A DNA stretch of 64,000 bases from assembly GCA_019321725.1 (NCBI GenBank), contig CM033113.1, positions 9,734,001-9,798,000 of the forward strand. Reading direction: 5' to 3'. Positions 40,599-53,193 of the stretch are shown here, one piece after another. The translations under genes were made by a program, and so were the position numbers. Positions within the stretch are counted from its first letter, which is position 1. Every line of letters starts with the position of its first letter. Origin of the DNA: Paulownia fortunei (lineage: Eukaryota > Streptophyta > Magnoliopsida > Lamiales > Paulowniaceae). The notes beneath the pieces were generated by a model that saw only the letters and a program-made list of their open reading frames with translations, had not been told where the DNA came from and did no database searches.

Positions 40599-43189
40599 GA
40601 CTCATGACTAAAAGGTCTGAGTTTGAATCTAATGTGTATTCAACTTTTTTTATATAAGAAAAAAAAAAAACACTATCTTTTATTCTATTTTTCAGATTTT
40701 CCAAATGCATATTGGTTATAGGTGCACAAATACTAAATTCACAAGAATGGCAGTGGAATGAATCTTAATTTTTTATTTTCAAACTCGTCCCATTTAATTT
40801 TTTATTTATTTTTAAATTATTACATATATGTATTTAAGTGGTATTAATTTTTAAAAATATACTTGTTAGAAAAATTAAATGGTGTGTTTTTAAAAATATA
40901 TATTTTGTAATAATTTTAAAATTATAAAATAGATTTAACATGTGTAACCCACCGAACGGGTCGAATTCGAATCCTCACAAATGTTGGTGAGGTGGGTTTC
41001 AATTTTTTGTAAACTCAACCCCGAAATTTATCCCCTCACAAAATCTACAAATTCAAATTCAAAGATCAAAATTTGAGAATTGGGTTCCAATACCTTAAAT
41101 TGGATTGAAGTTTGATAACATTTGATCTCTAGATCTAAAGTTTTGTTAGTGTTTAACCTTTGGTCTTTCGAAATTCTCTTTCATATAATGATTGATCAAA
41201 CTCAAGCTAATCATTATTTTATTTTATTTTTGGACAAATGAACAACCATCATAAGACAAAAATGGCTTGCCGGTATGAGGTTTGGAAGTAAGCAGGCGCA
41301 CAAATACATACGGGGGAGCGCAAAGACGGCTAAGATCACGCAGGACATTAATGCCGTAAGATGGACAGCGCTTTATCCCAAGATTTCTTAAATCTCAATA
41401 TGTTGACATTTATGGACTTGTTTTCATATTAGATTTTTATAATGAGAAATAACTCCACATGTAGACAAAATTAGATTGGTCAATGACAATGCGGACACCC
41501 CACGTATGTATTTGTTCGCAATGGCTGTCTGAGATGTCACTGTTCCAATTTTATTGCAATATTCGTGATGTCCGCCACAAATGTCACTATTTTATTTATT
41601 TTTATATTTAAATATTCAAAACTTAGACCTTAATTAAATTTTAGAAAGAGCATTCGTCCCCTTTTTTTATATTTAGATATTAAAAAATTATCCCCTAACT
41701 AAATTTTAGATAAACTGTCCACCTTCAAAAACATATTTCAGGTAAATTAACTGTATAGTATCCACAACGTACTTACACCAAAATCGAACACGTGGTTCAT
41801 TTTATTTCCTATGAAAGCAACAACACACGAAAATTCGAACCACCGCCACTTGTATTGGTTCCCAAATATTTTTCATTTCGTTACTTATCGTAAAGTAACT
41901 ATTTTTATTCTATTGCAATGTTACACAATAGTATATATGTTCCATAACATTTTATTATTCTAGATATAAAAAAAATGAAAAAATTCAAGAATATATTGTC
42001 CTATCACTAACTATTCCAATATATATATATATATGCAAAATTGAAGGAAATAAAATGCAAATTTGTTTAAAAAGAAGACATAGTGTTTCAACGTTAAGGC
42101 AACCATGCTTTATTGACATGATCTTAAGAAATTAACTGTTAAAAAAATTAGTATTTTAATATTAATTATTAGCTGCACATGTATAATAACAATTCAGATG
42201 CCCTGCAAATTTTATAAATTGTTTTATCATTATACATGTGACATTAATTGTCATTAGTGACACTTTATAATATATAATTTTTTATTATTAATTATCACTA
42301 ATAACAACTTATATAAAATGTTTATCATTACTAAACTTTGATTTATACAAAATAAATATTATTTTCCGTTAATACCTATAACAAAGTAGTAACAGATTTT
42401 GATATTATCACTTAATATTCATATTTTACTGTCAATATTTTTTTTCTTTGTAGTGTGATATTGCATCTCTGGAATTAGTATTACACAATTCTTACATTAA
42501 ATAAGACTTGTGAAAAGAAAATATACGCAAAGTGATTTGAAGCAATTCACCTCTCTAATTTATCACCTTAGCATTTATTTCAAGGCGCAAGCGACAATAT
42601 GAAAATAAGACAAAAATGAAACCCTTTTATTTTCTCTCCTTTTTCTTTTTCTTTTTCTTTTTTTCTTTTTTTCAAATTTCAGAAAAAATTCCCCCTTTAA
42701 CTCAGCATGACCATCAGTCTTCCTATTGTGGTTTCTCCACTACACATGAAAATGTGATCCAAATTATTAGGTTTATGAATATGTTGCAAGGTGGATTCTG
42801 GTGCATCCCACTTTTGAGGCAATGGTTTGTACAATAAATAAGATGGGAATAAAGAAGGTCAAACCTGGTAGCAACAGGAATCTTCACTTGACCTCTATGC
42901 CCATGGCTCCATTTACAGCTATTTACATTATTTTGTATCATACAGTTTTTTATTTTGTTTTTTATGTACTTCAATTATGCGTGCCCTTTCAATGTGAACA
43001 CTTTTTTTTATTAGCTTTTAAAACTGTTTTAAATCGAGGCAACATATAACTGATAATTTGGGATGACTATTCTTTAAGAGGTAGGTTCTTTTGGCTTTTT
43101 TAATAGAATATTAAATTTTTAAAAAAAATTATATAAATACTGTAAATTAGAATGTAGTTAAAAAATTAGGTAAAATTGCTACACTAGTT

Positions 43190-43211
43190 AGCAACTTTAT
43201 GTAAAGTTGCT
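43190..43211. repeat. Perfect 10-bp-arm palindrome
   Basis: Arms AGCAACTTTA and TAAAGTTGCT flank a 2-bp centre. Related half-sites (TTGCTAC, GTAACAAC) occur on both sides, making this a small cluster of inverted repeats near the presumed left edge of the MULE. Confidence 0.7.
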
Positions 43212-43560
43212 ACATCAAGTAACAACTTTGTAATAATTATTTTTTAAATAATTATTTACCAATAATTGATTGATAATGATTTATAGTTAATAATTATATT
43301 TTTTAAATAGTTTAATTAGATAATCATTAGATAATAATTAATTAGTTTAAATAATGATAAAGTAATTAAAAATAATTAAATAATGATGAGATAATTTAAA
43401 AATTAAAAAATAATTTATAATATTATAAATAACATTGTACAATGATTATTATAAAAAAAAATTTGAATGTTTAATACAAAAAATCATAAAAAATATATAA
43501 TACAATTTATGAATATTTAATAAAAAAATCCTAAAAATGTCCTCCGGTGCCATAATGAGG

Positions 43561-45331
43561 TCAATGTCGTTGTCTCCTACCTCTACGTCTATTTTCAGCA
43601 GTAGGAATTTTATGTGTTTGTTGTTGTCTGACATCATCGTCATTTGTAATATAATTTAAATTAAAAGATGAACGACTTGATGATGTGGTAGAGCTCGATT
43701 CTCCACGATCGTGATACCCACTATATGTAGGTGAATATGCTATAGGAGAAACAACAAACTCTGGACGATGAGTATTATATCTTGAATGTTGCCATGTAGA
43801 TGGGTACCTCATACTAAGATCAGAGTTAAGTAGTACTGAGAATAACTGCGTGTATGGCGGCATACCCCAAAATGGAATGAAAAGCTCATCTGGTTGTGTC
43901 TCCTAAGGCACGTAATAATCAACAACATTGTACATACTATGAAACATATGAAGTGTCGAAATAGATGGATCTGTCATATCAGTTGTAGTATATGGACAAG
44001 GGATATCATAAGACGTAAAGACATGAGTAGTAACTGCAGGTGGACCCTAATAAGTAGATGGACCTGCCACATTTGTCTCTGTTGCACTACTACGTCTTCT
44101 CGTCCCCATACATCGGTGAGCATTTTGTTCTTGAAGTAAAGTTGATTCTTGAGGAGTCACATAAACTAAATGCCGATGATGTTGAAAGAAATGTCTGACC
44201 TCAACATAAATCTCATCAATAGATCATTAAAGAGGTTCCCCAACATCATCATCCTTATCGACACTCGCCCTTATTCTTTCAATTGCTTCTTCCTGAAATA
44301 CGAATAAACAAGCTTTTTTATTAATTATCAATATTTATATAATTATACAATAAAAATTAATATTGCTAAAGATATATGTACAAAAGCGTACCAAAGCAGC
44401 CAATGTAGCTATATCTAAAGGCTGATATCCCTAATGCATAGGCAAGTGCGTAGGAGATATAAAATTGTGTGTAATGCGATCATACCATGATAAATATCCA
44501 TCTCCAATATTGTTAGCTCTAATACTATGAGGGGTGAATATAACCAATGCATGCCTATCTGTCCATTGAGCCACATAATACTGGTGATAAAGAGCCCAAT
44601 TTTGAGAAGAACGTCCCCTGCGATCAACATCGTGTAATGTTCTATGATGCACAGGTATATCTGGAGGAATATACTAGGTCATGCCGAACTGTCGCATCAC
44701 TTGCTCAGGATGATAGAGCTCTATAATGGAATAGTGAATCAATAGACATGATGATCTCCATATATTTGTAATATGCCTATCTTCAAGAATTTGAATATCA
44801 GGCCAGTTAAGATCATACGATTGCCAAATAAACTGTTAAAAAATATACAATCTTAAATTAGTAAATACAATGTGGCTATGCAATTAAAATAATTAAAAAT
44901 GAGCTCGTCTACCTGCTTATCAGTCATTATATCAAAAATATCCCTAACAACCCTGATAGAATGCCTCGTGGTATATGTATAGCTATGATACTGTATCCAC
45001 CTACATAGTATAAATTATGTCAATATAACATGTGAGAGTATATATGAACTAGTTGATTTAAAAAATAAACACTTTATTTATAATTTAATATTAATTGTTA
45101 CAAGTGATACTTGCCACCACACGGAGGAATATGAAGCTCATGCTCGTCATCACCTACAACTGGTCCCATATTAATTCGACTGCATAACTGTCTAGGCACT
45201 AGAGTAGTAATACGTGACCATGCCCAAATCTGCAATTCAATTAGAAAGTAAACATTATATAATTTCTTTAATTATGACATAATAAAAGTATATGTAGGTA
45301 TGAGGTACTAAAATTAAATTTACCTGTAGAA
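43561..45331 (-). pseudogene. Plant mobile domain (MAIN/PP7-long-form-like) gene, C-terminal part
   Basis: Reads on the minus strand from the Copia insertion site. Exon-like segments carry PMD landmarks: IWAWSRITTL after an intron ending near 45232; a segment with PEQVMRQFGMT near 44690; then RGRSSQNWALYHQYYVAQW and LSWYDRITHNFISP near 44450-44620, the usual C-terminal region of PMD proteins; and a Ser-rich, Arg-ending tail that stops at 43561. In-frame stops interrupt it (for example after GMT near 44680, and again near 44225 and 44045), so it is no longer functional. In Arabidopsis, host PMD proteins such as MAIN and MAIL1 act in gene silencing and genome stability; mobile copies have unknown roles. 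Confidence 0.75.
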
Positions 45332-45336
45332 GATGG

Positions 45337-47562
45337 TGCTAGAGTAGGATGCCCAACGCCCCAATTAGATTGGATGTATTATACTCTTTTGCTTTTATAA
45401 AGACAATCTTATTGGAAATCATATTAATAAAAAGGCATTTACTTTATCTTATGTCTTGCATTTTTTATTTCTGCACATTAGATAAAGTCCTTAGACTAAA
45501 TTTAGCTACGGGGCATGGTCGCGCATATGATGGCGATCATGGAACATACCTCTAAGGCTTTGGTCTTAAATAAGTTTCGAGTCTAGAGTTTTTTGAGATG
45601 GGACATCAAATAGCTCAGTAAGACTCGTACATATAAAGCATGCTCGTGAGACGAGGATGTCGCATTCCATTGGCATTAGCGTAGAGACGTAAGTGCATAT
45701 ATGTGGGTGCTTGTTAGGGAACAAGTACACCGAATATGGCCTGCAAGAAATTTTTAGTTGGAGGCTTTGCCCGTCGAAATAAAAAATTTTGTGTTGCGAT
45801 AGTACACGACTAGTCCTCAGACTTGAGGCACGATGGTAGCCTTGTGTGCATCCTGTAGCACTTTGATATATCTTCTGATTGCTTGATAATCACAAAGGGG
45901 GTATGTTGGGTGTTGCACTGGTGTGCATGGAGGTTTGTCAGTGGCCAACATAGAATTCGACACTTGTCTTTTTAAATAAGGGAATCTCCTGTGTTTTCAT
46001 AGTTCGTAATTCAAAAACCTTGGTTAAGGCAGAATGAATTGTAATTCATCAAAAATCATTGGAACTTAAAATGGGATCACAACAATTGAATCATTTAGGG
46101 TTTCAACTTATAATCCATGCCTTAAATTCAATCAGGAAATTAGTTGTTGAAAGGACCGTATGTGTATGGTACTCGCAACTGAAATAGGTTACTCGTTATT
46201 TCACCTAAGACTAGTTTGTCATGATTACTTGCTAGGTGTTTTTATGGATAGTGAGGTTTTTGAAATTAAAGAGTTGATTCCAAGCGGATTAATTAATTGG
46301 ATTAATTAATTAGAATAATTATTATTCATAAGATACAAATATTGCAAACCCACTACTAGCTTAGTAGTGAACCTAAAAGGGTCACACATCTTTATGGAAA
46401 GTAACATTTTTTATTTTAAATTTTATCCAATGGTTGGAAATTAATTAATTAATACTGATCAATTAATTAATTAATGGTTCTAATTAATTTAATAGTTAAA
46501 TTAAATTATTCAATTAAGTAATTGGATTATTTAATTGGATCTAATTTGATTAGAAAGCCCAATTGGAGTAAATTAGATTAATCAATTGGATTGATTAAAT
46601 TGGGATTGAATCAATTGAATTGATTTGGAGATTTTTGAGTCCAAACCCAAAATAAATGTAGATCACTTAAAAAGCCCACTAAAGTATGAAGAGAATAAAT
46701 TAAATAAATATGATTTATTTAATTAATATATTTATAGATAAATAAATATAGTGACCAATTTTATAGGATAAAATAGGCCACTAAGATTTAATTTATGTAT
46801 AATATAATTATAGTATATATATATGATATATATCTATCTTGATATTATTTGAAGAGTTCAAATTAATATCAATAATGTATGTAAATAATTTTGATGGTTA
46901 ATGTAGTTTCAAATTAGTCCACATACAATAGAAGAGTGAAAAAAGAAGAGTTTTTGGAAGATTTGGAATCCTTCCAAAATAAGGTTTTGAAATAGTTCAA
47001 AATAGAAAAACTTTCCAAGAGTTGGAAAAGGATTAAAATTTTCAGCCCTATATATATGAGGGATGAAAATTACATAATTCAATTCAAAATTTTGAACAAA
47101 AAATATTTTGTTTAAAGTCTTCTATTTTTACTCTTCAAGAAAAGAGAAAAAAGAAAAAGAAAATCAGTTTCTTGTTATTTTTTTCATATTATTGTTTCAA
47201 GAACTTAAAGAATCAATCTTTATTGTTCTTGAAAATATACTCCGGTTCTACATTAGTAAACAATTAAAAGGATACTAGCGAATTCTTTTGATTGGTGTTA
47301 CTTTCTGTATCGTGGACCTGATAGAGGGGAGACACTTGGATCCCTACGAATTCTGATAGTTAAGGATAAACAATTGATTGCTTCATTCCCTACAACAATC
47401 GGAGTGCACGAAAGGTATAATCCAATTTTATATTTATTTATATATCCACTTGAATAAACGCGATCGTTAAAATCGCTTTCGAATCAAAGGGGTTAAATTT
47501 ATATTTGATAAAAAATTTAATTTTTCGCTGCGTATACCCCTGCGATTATAGCGAACCCAACA
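45337..47562 (+). repeat. 5' LTR of the Copia element
   Basis: Starts TGCTAGAG (the 3' copy has TGTTAGAG) and ends CCCAACA just before the primer-binding site. It carries the LTR promoter (TATA-like run at 47049-47057) and inverted AT-rich stretches near 46440-46500. Confidence 0.95.
47049..47057 (+). promoter_or_regulatory. Candidate TATA box in the 5' LTR
   Basis: TATATATAT follows CAGCCC about 500 bp before the LTR end. The matching place in the 3' LTR (near 54905) reads TATACATAT, a one-base difference. It would drive plus-strand transcription of the element, antisense to the interrupted PMD gene. Confidence 0.5.
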
Positions 47563-47563
47563 G

Positions 47564-47575
47564 TGGTATCAGATC
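47564..47575 (+). other. Primer-binding site, initiator tRNA-Met type
   Basis: TGGTATCAGATC begins two bases after the LTR end. It matches the 3' end of plant initiator tRNA-Met (TGGTATCAGAGC) at 11 of 12 positions, the standard Copia primer. Confidence 0.9.
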
Positions 47576-47745
47576 CATGGTTTCGCTTATTTAGTGAATT
47601 TTGAATTTATGAATACATGTTTTTAAATTGTTTAAATTCATGTTAATTATGTAAAATTTAATTTTGCATATTTTAGAAATTTTTAATTGGAATAATTTTA
47701 ATTGCTTATTTAAATTGTTTAAATATGAAAAAAAAATTCGCCATC

Positions 47746-48010
47746 GTCGGGTGTCAGACACCCGACGGCTTCGTGGGCTGGCACCCGGCAGCGGGTGCCG
47801 GCGTGCCCATGGGCGCCCGACAGCTGGGCGCCCGTCACCCGGCGCTGGGCGGGAGCCCATCGCCCGTCACCCAGCGCCCGGCGTTGGGCGGGCGCCTGTA
47901 GCCCGTCACCCGGCGCTCGGCACCCGACAGTGGGCTCTGGGCACCCGGCTGCGTGCGGGCACCCGGCGCGCGCACGACGGGCAGCAGTGGTGCTGCTCGT
48001 CGTGTCGTTC
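47746..48010 (+). repeat. GC-rich island with short repeats in the Copia leader
   Basis: About 260 bp of very GC-rich sequence inside an otherwise AT-rich element. Short repeated pieces such as CGCCCGTCACCC and GGCGCTGGGCGGG recur. It lies between the primer site and gag. ORFs through it are Pro/Arg/Ala-rich in every frame, which fits composition and not coding. Confidence 0.8.
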
Positions 48011-49285
48011 CGAGTCTATTTTTTTTTATTTATTTTTTTTATTTTCTAGAATATTAAAATTAAATGTTAATTTTAATTATTTCTGAAAATTTATTTTTCA
48101 AAGAAAAATTATTTTTCAAGCAATTAAAAATTATACCAAGTTAAAAGAAAAATTGTGTTTAACAATTTGGTAAATTTACATATTTTGATAATTACATATG
48201 ATGTTAATTATGAGCATGTATGGGATGATCATGAGCCATTAGACCAATATGATTGGTTTTATTTAATATTTTTGGGTTTTAAAATGGGGCCTGCGAGCCA
48301 CATATTTCATTTATGTAAGTTATTTTATTTTCTGTAAAGAGAGTAGAATAGATGGTAAGGTTTTTCTTTTTTTTTGGAAGACGAAGGAGAATAAAAAAGA
48401 AGGCTCATGATTGTATGGGATACAATTATGTAATAGAATAGGTTCTATTCCATTTTATTACCCTTAAACTGACCTTAGGTCTATTTTTAGTTCAAATGGA
48501 TCGCATAGGACTGGTTCATAATCATCCATTTATTTAAGTATGTATTAGATGCATGCTTAGGATTTTATTTAATGCTTTTATGCTTGTGGATGATATTATG
48601 ATGTCATGCATTAAATAACCAACATAATGTAAATTATGATGATGTATTGGATAAAATTAAACCCCACTTAATTTATTAAAATTAAGTAAAAGAATTTTTT
48701 GAAAATTCAATTTCAAACAAAAATGGACAAGTTAGGTAGGACCTATCGTTCCATGCCTACTATCAAGATAGAGACATGACGACCGCTACCGCACTTGATC
48801 ACTGACTATGAGTTGTGGGATGGTTTTGTGTTGGAAAGCTGTGATCTCTACCAAGCATAGAAATGCTCGTGGGATGGAATTGTCATTATGTTGACCATGA
48901 GTCGTGGGACATCTTGATGCTCTATCTACACGAAAGTTTGATGGGTATTGTTTGACACTTAGTACCATATGGACTCATAAAATTGGGGTATATGAGAAGA
49001 GGTGAGGCAAAACAAACTTGAGGGTTGTATAGTGATACAATCGTCAAAGAGTTGACTACCGATAAATATATTTCATGGGCTCATAAAATTGGGGTGTGAA
49101 ATATTTCCATTGGACCTCAAGCTCACTAGGAAATTTGATTTCCCAAAATTCCATTAGGGGTGATGGAATTCGAAAAAAATAGTGGGAGACATTTAGTATT
49201 AAAGACCTTATATTAAATGAATATGTTTTTCCCATAGTTTACTCATTTTCTGCTTCGTGCATATTTTGTAGATTATTCTACTAAA

Positions 49286-50138
49286 ATGGCAAAGAATCCA
49301 CTTGCAACAATCCTTGAACAAAACAAATTAATTGGACCTAATTTTGTCGATTGGCTAAGAAACCTGAAGATAGTTCTTCAGTCAGAGAAGAGGGCATATA
49401 TCCTTGACACTGCGCCTCCTTTAGTACCACCGAAGGATATTATTTCAGAGGATTATGCAGGTTATTTACGTCATGTTGATGACAATCTGCAGGCTCGATG
49501 CTACATGCTGGCATCGATGTCAAATGAGGTGCAGAGGCAGAATGAGGATCAAGATACTGCCTATGGGATCCTCATTCACCTACAAGAGTTGTATAGTGAA
49601 AGAACTTGGCAGACGAGATATCAAATTTCAAAGAGCTTTTCAGATGTCGTATGACTGAGGGCTCTTCAGTCCATGATCATGGATTGAAGATGATAGTCCT
49701 TATTGAAAGGCTGGCGTCTATTGGAGTCGTTATGGAGAACGAACTCTATACGGACCTTCTGCTGCAGTCTCTGCCTCCATCATTTGACACCTTTGTTGTC
49801 AACTTTAACATGCACAACATGGAGACTAGTCTCGCTGAGCTTGTGAACATGTTAAAGACGGCTGAGTCCACCATGAAAAAGGACAAGCCGGTTCTGCTTG
49901 TTGGATCTTCTTCCGGATCAAAGGCTAAAAAGCCCAAGAAAGGAAAGAAGAAAGGAAAGGGTTCCTCTAAACCTAACAAGCTGAAAGCTAAGGGCGATGT
50001 CAAAAAGATTTCTTCTCAAGCCAATGACAAGTGTCATTACTGCAGCAAACTAGAGCACTGGAAGAGGAATTGCAAGGAGTATCTTGCAAGCCTGAAGAGT
50101 TCAGGTATATATTTTGTTAAAGTTAACTTTTCGGTTAA
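49286..50138 (+). pseudogene. Copia gag (capsid and nucleocapsid), frameshifted
   Basis: An ATG at 49286 opens a Copia-type gag of the UBN2 group with NFVDWLRNLK near the N-terminus. The frame is lost near 49635 within an ISK...ELFRCRM segment and continues one frame over. A Lys-rich linker and one zinc knuckle (CHYCSKLEHWKRNC, CCHC spacing, but without the usual Gly) end the gag part near 50076. Gag normally forms the virus-like particle. With the frameshift it cannot make a full polyprotein. Confidence 0.9.
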
Positions 50139-53119
50139 CAATACTTCTTGGGTATTAGATACCGGTTGTGGCTCACATATTTGCAATGATTTGCAGATGA
50201 TGGCAAGAAGTAGGAAGCTGGATGAAGGACAGACGGTCCTTAGGATGGGAAATGGAGCAAGAGTTGTTGCATTAGCTATAGGGACCGTTAATCTAGCTTT
50301 AGAGAATGGTTAAGTAATAGTTTTAAATAATTATCTTTTTGTTCCGGATATTATTAAGAACATTATCTTTATTCCAGTTTTGGATAGAGAAGGTTTTAGA
50401 TTTACCATTGAGAATGGAAATTGTTCCATTTTCAAACATTCTGATTTTATATATTCTGGTTTTTTGACGAATTGTTTATATACTATTACTCCCCATTACC
50501 CCATTTTCACAATTCAACAACATAAAAGAAAATTAGATAATCATAGTTCAATGAGCCTGTGGCACGCAAGATTATGGACATATTTCTAAGAAAATAATTA
50601 ATAAATTGGCACAATTGCTTGATCTAACGAGAGAGCAAGAACTACCAACTTGTGAATCCTGCCTCAAAGGAAAGATGACCAAATCTCCATTTGTTGGATA
50701 AGTGGAGCGAGCCAAGCATCTATTGGATTTGATCCATATAGATGTATGTGGGCCACTAAATGTTAGTGCCCGTGGGAACTATAACTACTTCTTAACCTTT
50801 ACCGATGACTTCTCTAGGTATGGTTATGTGTACCTTTTAAGGTACAAGTCTGAAGTATTTGAAAAGTTCAAAAAATTCAGAACTGAAGTAGAGAAACAAA
50901 CTGGATTAAGTATAAAAACTCTTCGATCTGATCGAGAGGTGAATACTTAAGCACAGAATTTTTAGATTATCTAAAAGAGAATGGGATTCTCTCACAGTGG
51001 ACTCCTCCTACTACTCCCCAACTCAACGAAGTTGTAGAACGCAGGAATCGAACCTTGTTGGACATGGTTAGATCTATGATGAGCTTCACTTTATTACCTC
51101 TTTCATTCTGGGGCTATGCCTTAGAAACGGCGGCATACCTATTAAACAGGGTGCCATCTAAAGCCGTCCCCAAAACACCATATGAGATGTGGTATGGAAA
51201 GACACCTTCCTATAAATACCTTAGGGTATGGGGGTGTGCTGCTTATGTGAAGCAGCTAGTGGGAGATAAGTTGGATATGAGATCCAGCTTATGCAAGTTT
51301 GTGGGATATCCAAAGGAGTCTATTGGATACTATTTCTATGATGCCACGGAACAAAGGGTGTTTGTTTCGAGGAATGCTACCTTCCTTGAAGAAGAATTTC
51401 TTTCAGATGGAAATGACAATGTCGTAGAACTTGAAGAGGCTCAAGAACCACAGAACACCCCAACTGACGCAGTAAATGGTACACCAGCTGATGCTGGACC
51501 CTCTAAGGCACAATCTTTTCGAAGATCCAAAAGGGTCTCAAGGGTACATAAGAGGTACAACTTGTTGTTAGAGAATAAAGAAGAGGGACTCCCCTTAGAT
51601 AATGATCCAAGAAGCTATGGAGAGGCGATGTCTGACATTGACTCGAAAAAGTGGCAAGAAGCTATGCAGTCCGAAATGGACTTTATGTACTCCAACAAGG
51701 TATGGACTTTGGTGGATCCACCACACGGAATTGTTCTCATTGGCTGCAAATGGGTCTACTAGCGGAAGCTTGGAGTAGATGGAGAGGTAGCAAGCTATAA
51801 GGCACGATTGGTAGCAAAATGTTATACTCAGAAGCAATGAATTAATTATGAGGAAACTTTTTCACCAGTAGCGATGCTTAAATCCATACGGATACTATTA
51901 GCCATATCTGCATATTATGACTATGAGATATGGCAAATGGATGTGAAGACCGCTTTCCTTAATGAAAACATTAAGGAAGAGATCTATATAAAGCAGCCAG
52001 AAGGCTTCATATCCAGCGGGAGCGAGCAAAAGGTTTGCAAGCTCTAGAGATCCATTTATGGACTCAAACAAGCTTCGAGGAGTTGGAACATCAGGTTTGA
52101 TGAAACGATCAAAACGTTTGACTTTCATAAGAATCCGGATAAACCATGTGTCTACAAGAAGGTTAGTGGGAGTGCAGTTACATTTGTTGTGCTCTATGTT
52201 GATGATATCCTACTCATTGGGAATGATGTAGGGATGTTGCAGTCAACGAGGACTTGGTTATCTAATCAGTTTTTCATGAAGGACTTGGGAGATGCATCTT
52301 TTATTCTAGGGATAAAAATCTACAGAGATAGATCCAGAAGGATGATCGGACTATCCCAGTCCATGTACATAGACAAAGTGCTAAAAAGGTTTAGCATGGA
52401 GGAATCCAAGAGAGGATTTCTGCCTATGAGTCATGGGGTTTCACTCTATAAAGTTATGTCTCCTAAGACACCTGAAGAGAGAGAAAAGATGGCTCGCATA
52501 CCTTATGCTTATGCAATAAGGAGCATAATGTATGCAATGTTATATACAAGCCTGATATATCACATGCTCTGAGTGTCACGAGCAGATATCAGTCCAATCC
52601 AGGAGAAGAATACTAGAAAGCCGTTAAGATGATCCTCAAGTACTTGAGAAGGACTAAGGATATTTTTTGATATACGGCAATGGAGAACTAAAACTGGAGG
52701 GATATACAGACTCTAGTTTTCAGTCCGATATAGATGACTCAAAGTCTATATCCGGATACATATTCACCTTGAATGGTGGTGCGGTCAGTTGGAAGTGTTC
52801 CAAGCAAGAGACGACTGCAGACTCTACTACCGAAGCTGAATATATTGCTGCATCAGATGCAGCAAAAGAAGCTATTTGGATTAGAAATTTCATCCAAGAG
52901 TTGGATGTAATTCCATCCATTGTTGATCCAGTTATAATTTACTATGATAACAATGGAGCTATTGCACAAGCAAAAGAGCCAAGATCTCATCAAAGATCCA
53001 AGCACATAATGAGACGATATCACTTGATCAGAGAGATTATTGGTAGAGGCGACGTCATTGTGGATCGAGTTGCCTCAGCAGAAAATGTAGCAGACCCACT
53101 TACTAAGTCCTTAGCATAG
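50139..53119 (+). pseudogene. Copia pol (protease, integrase, reverse transcriptase, RNase H), multiply broken
   Basis: Domains in Copia order: aspartic protease with LDTGCGSH near 50154; GAG-pre-integrase with LWHARL and CESCLKGK; integrase core with DVCGP, FTDDFSRYGY and an NEVVERRN Glu (about 50740-51050); reverse transcriptase with KTAFLN near 51950, SIYGLKQ near 52050 and YVDD at 52195-52206; RNase H with GYTDSSF, STTEAEY and ending near 53119. Catalytic residues are mostly still visible, but the frame is broken by stops (50310, 50700, 51760, 51838, 52047, 52570) and by frameshifts near 50570, 50940 and 52600. It is therefore dead as a protein gene and could move only with help from another copy. 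Confidence 0.92.
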
Positions 53120-53177
53120 AAGATATTCGACGGACATCTTGAGAAGATGGGCCTTAGATATATGGGCAATTGGAGCT

Positions 53178-53193
53178 AGGGCAAGTGGGAGAT
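53178..53193 (+). other. Polypurine tract of the Copia element
   Basis: A purine-rich AGGGCAAGTGGGAGAT ends directly at the 3' LTR start and would prime plus-strand DNA synthesis. Confidence 0.85.

Larger units (their letters stand above)
38691..43140. other. Gene-poor AT-rich region with old repeats
   Basis: Frequent A/T tracts, a G homopolymer at 39853-39867, two 27-bp direct repeats at 40545-40598 and a pyrimidine tract at 42640-42680. ORFs are short and have no family signature. Confidence 0.5.

Noticed and set aside
47664..48086. Pro/Arg/Ala-rich ORFs on both strands
   Set aside because: They reflect the GC-rich leader of the Copia element; all frames look equally open.
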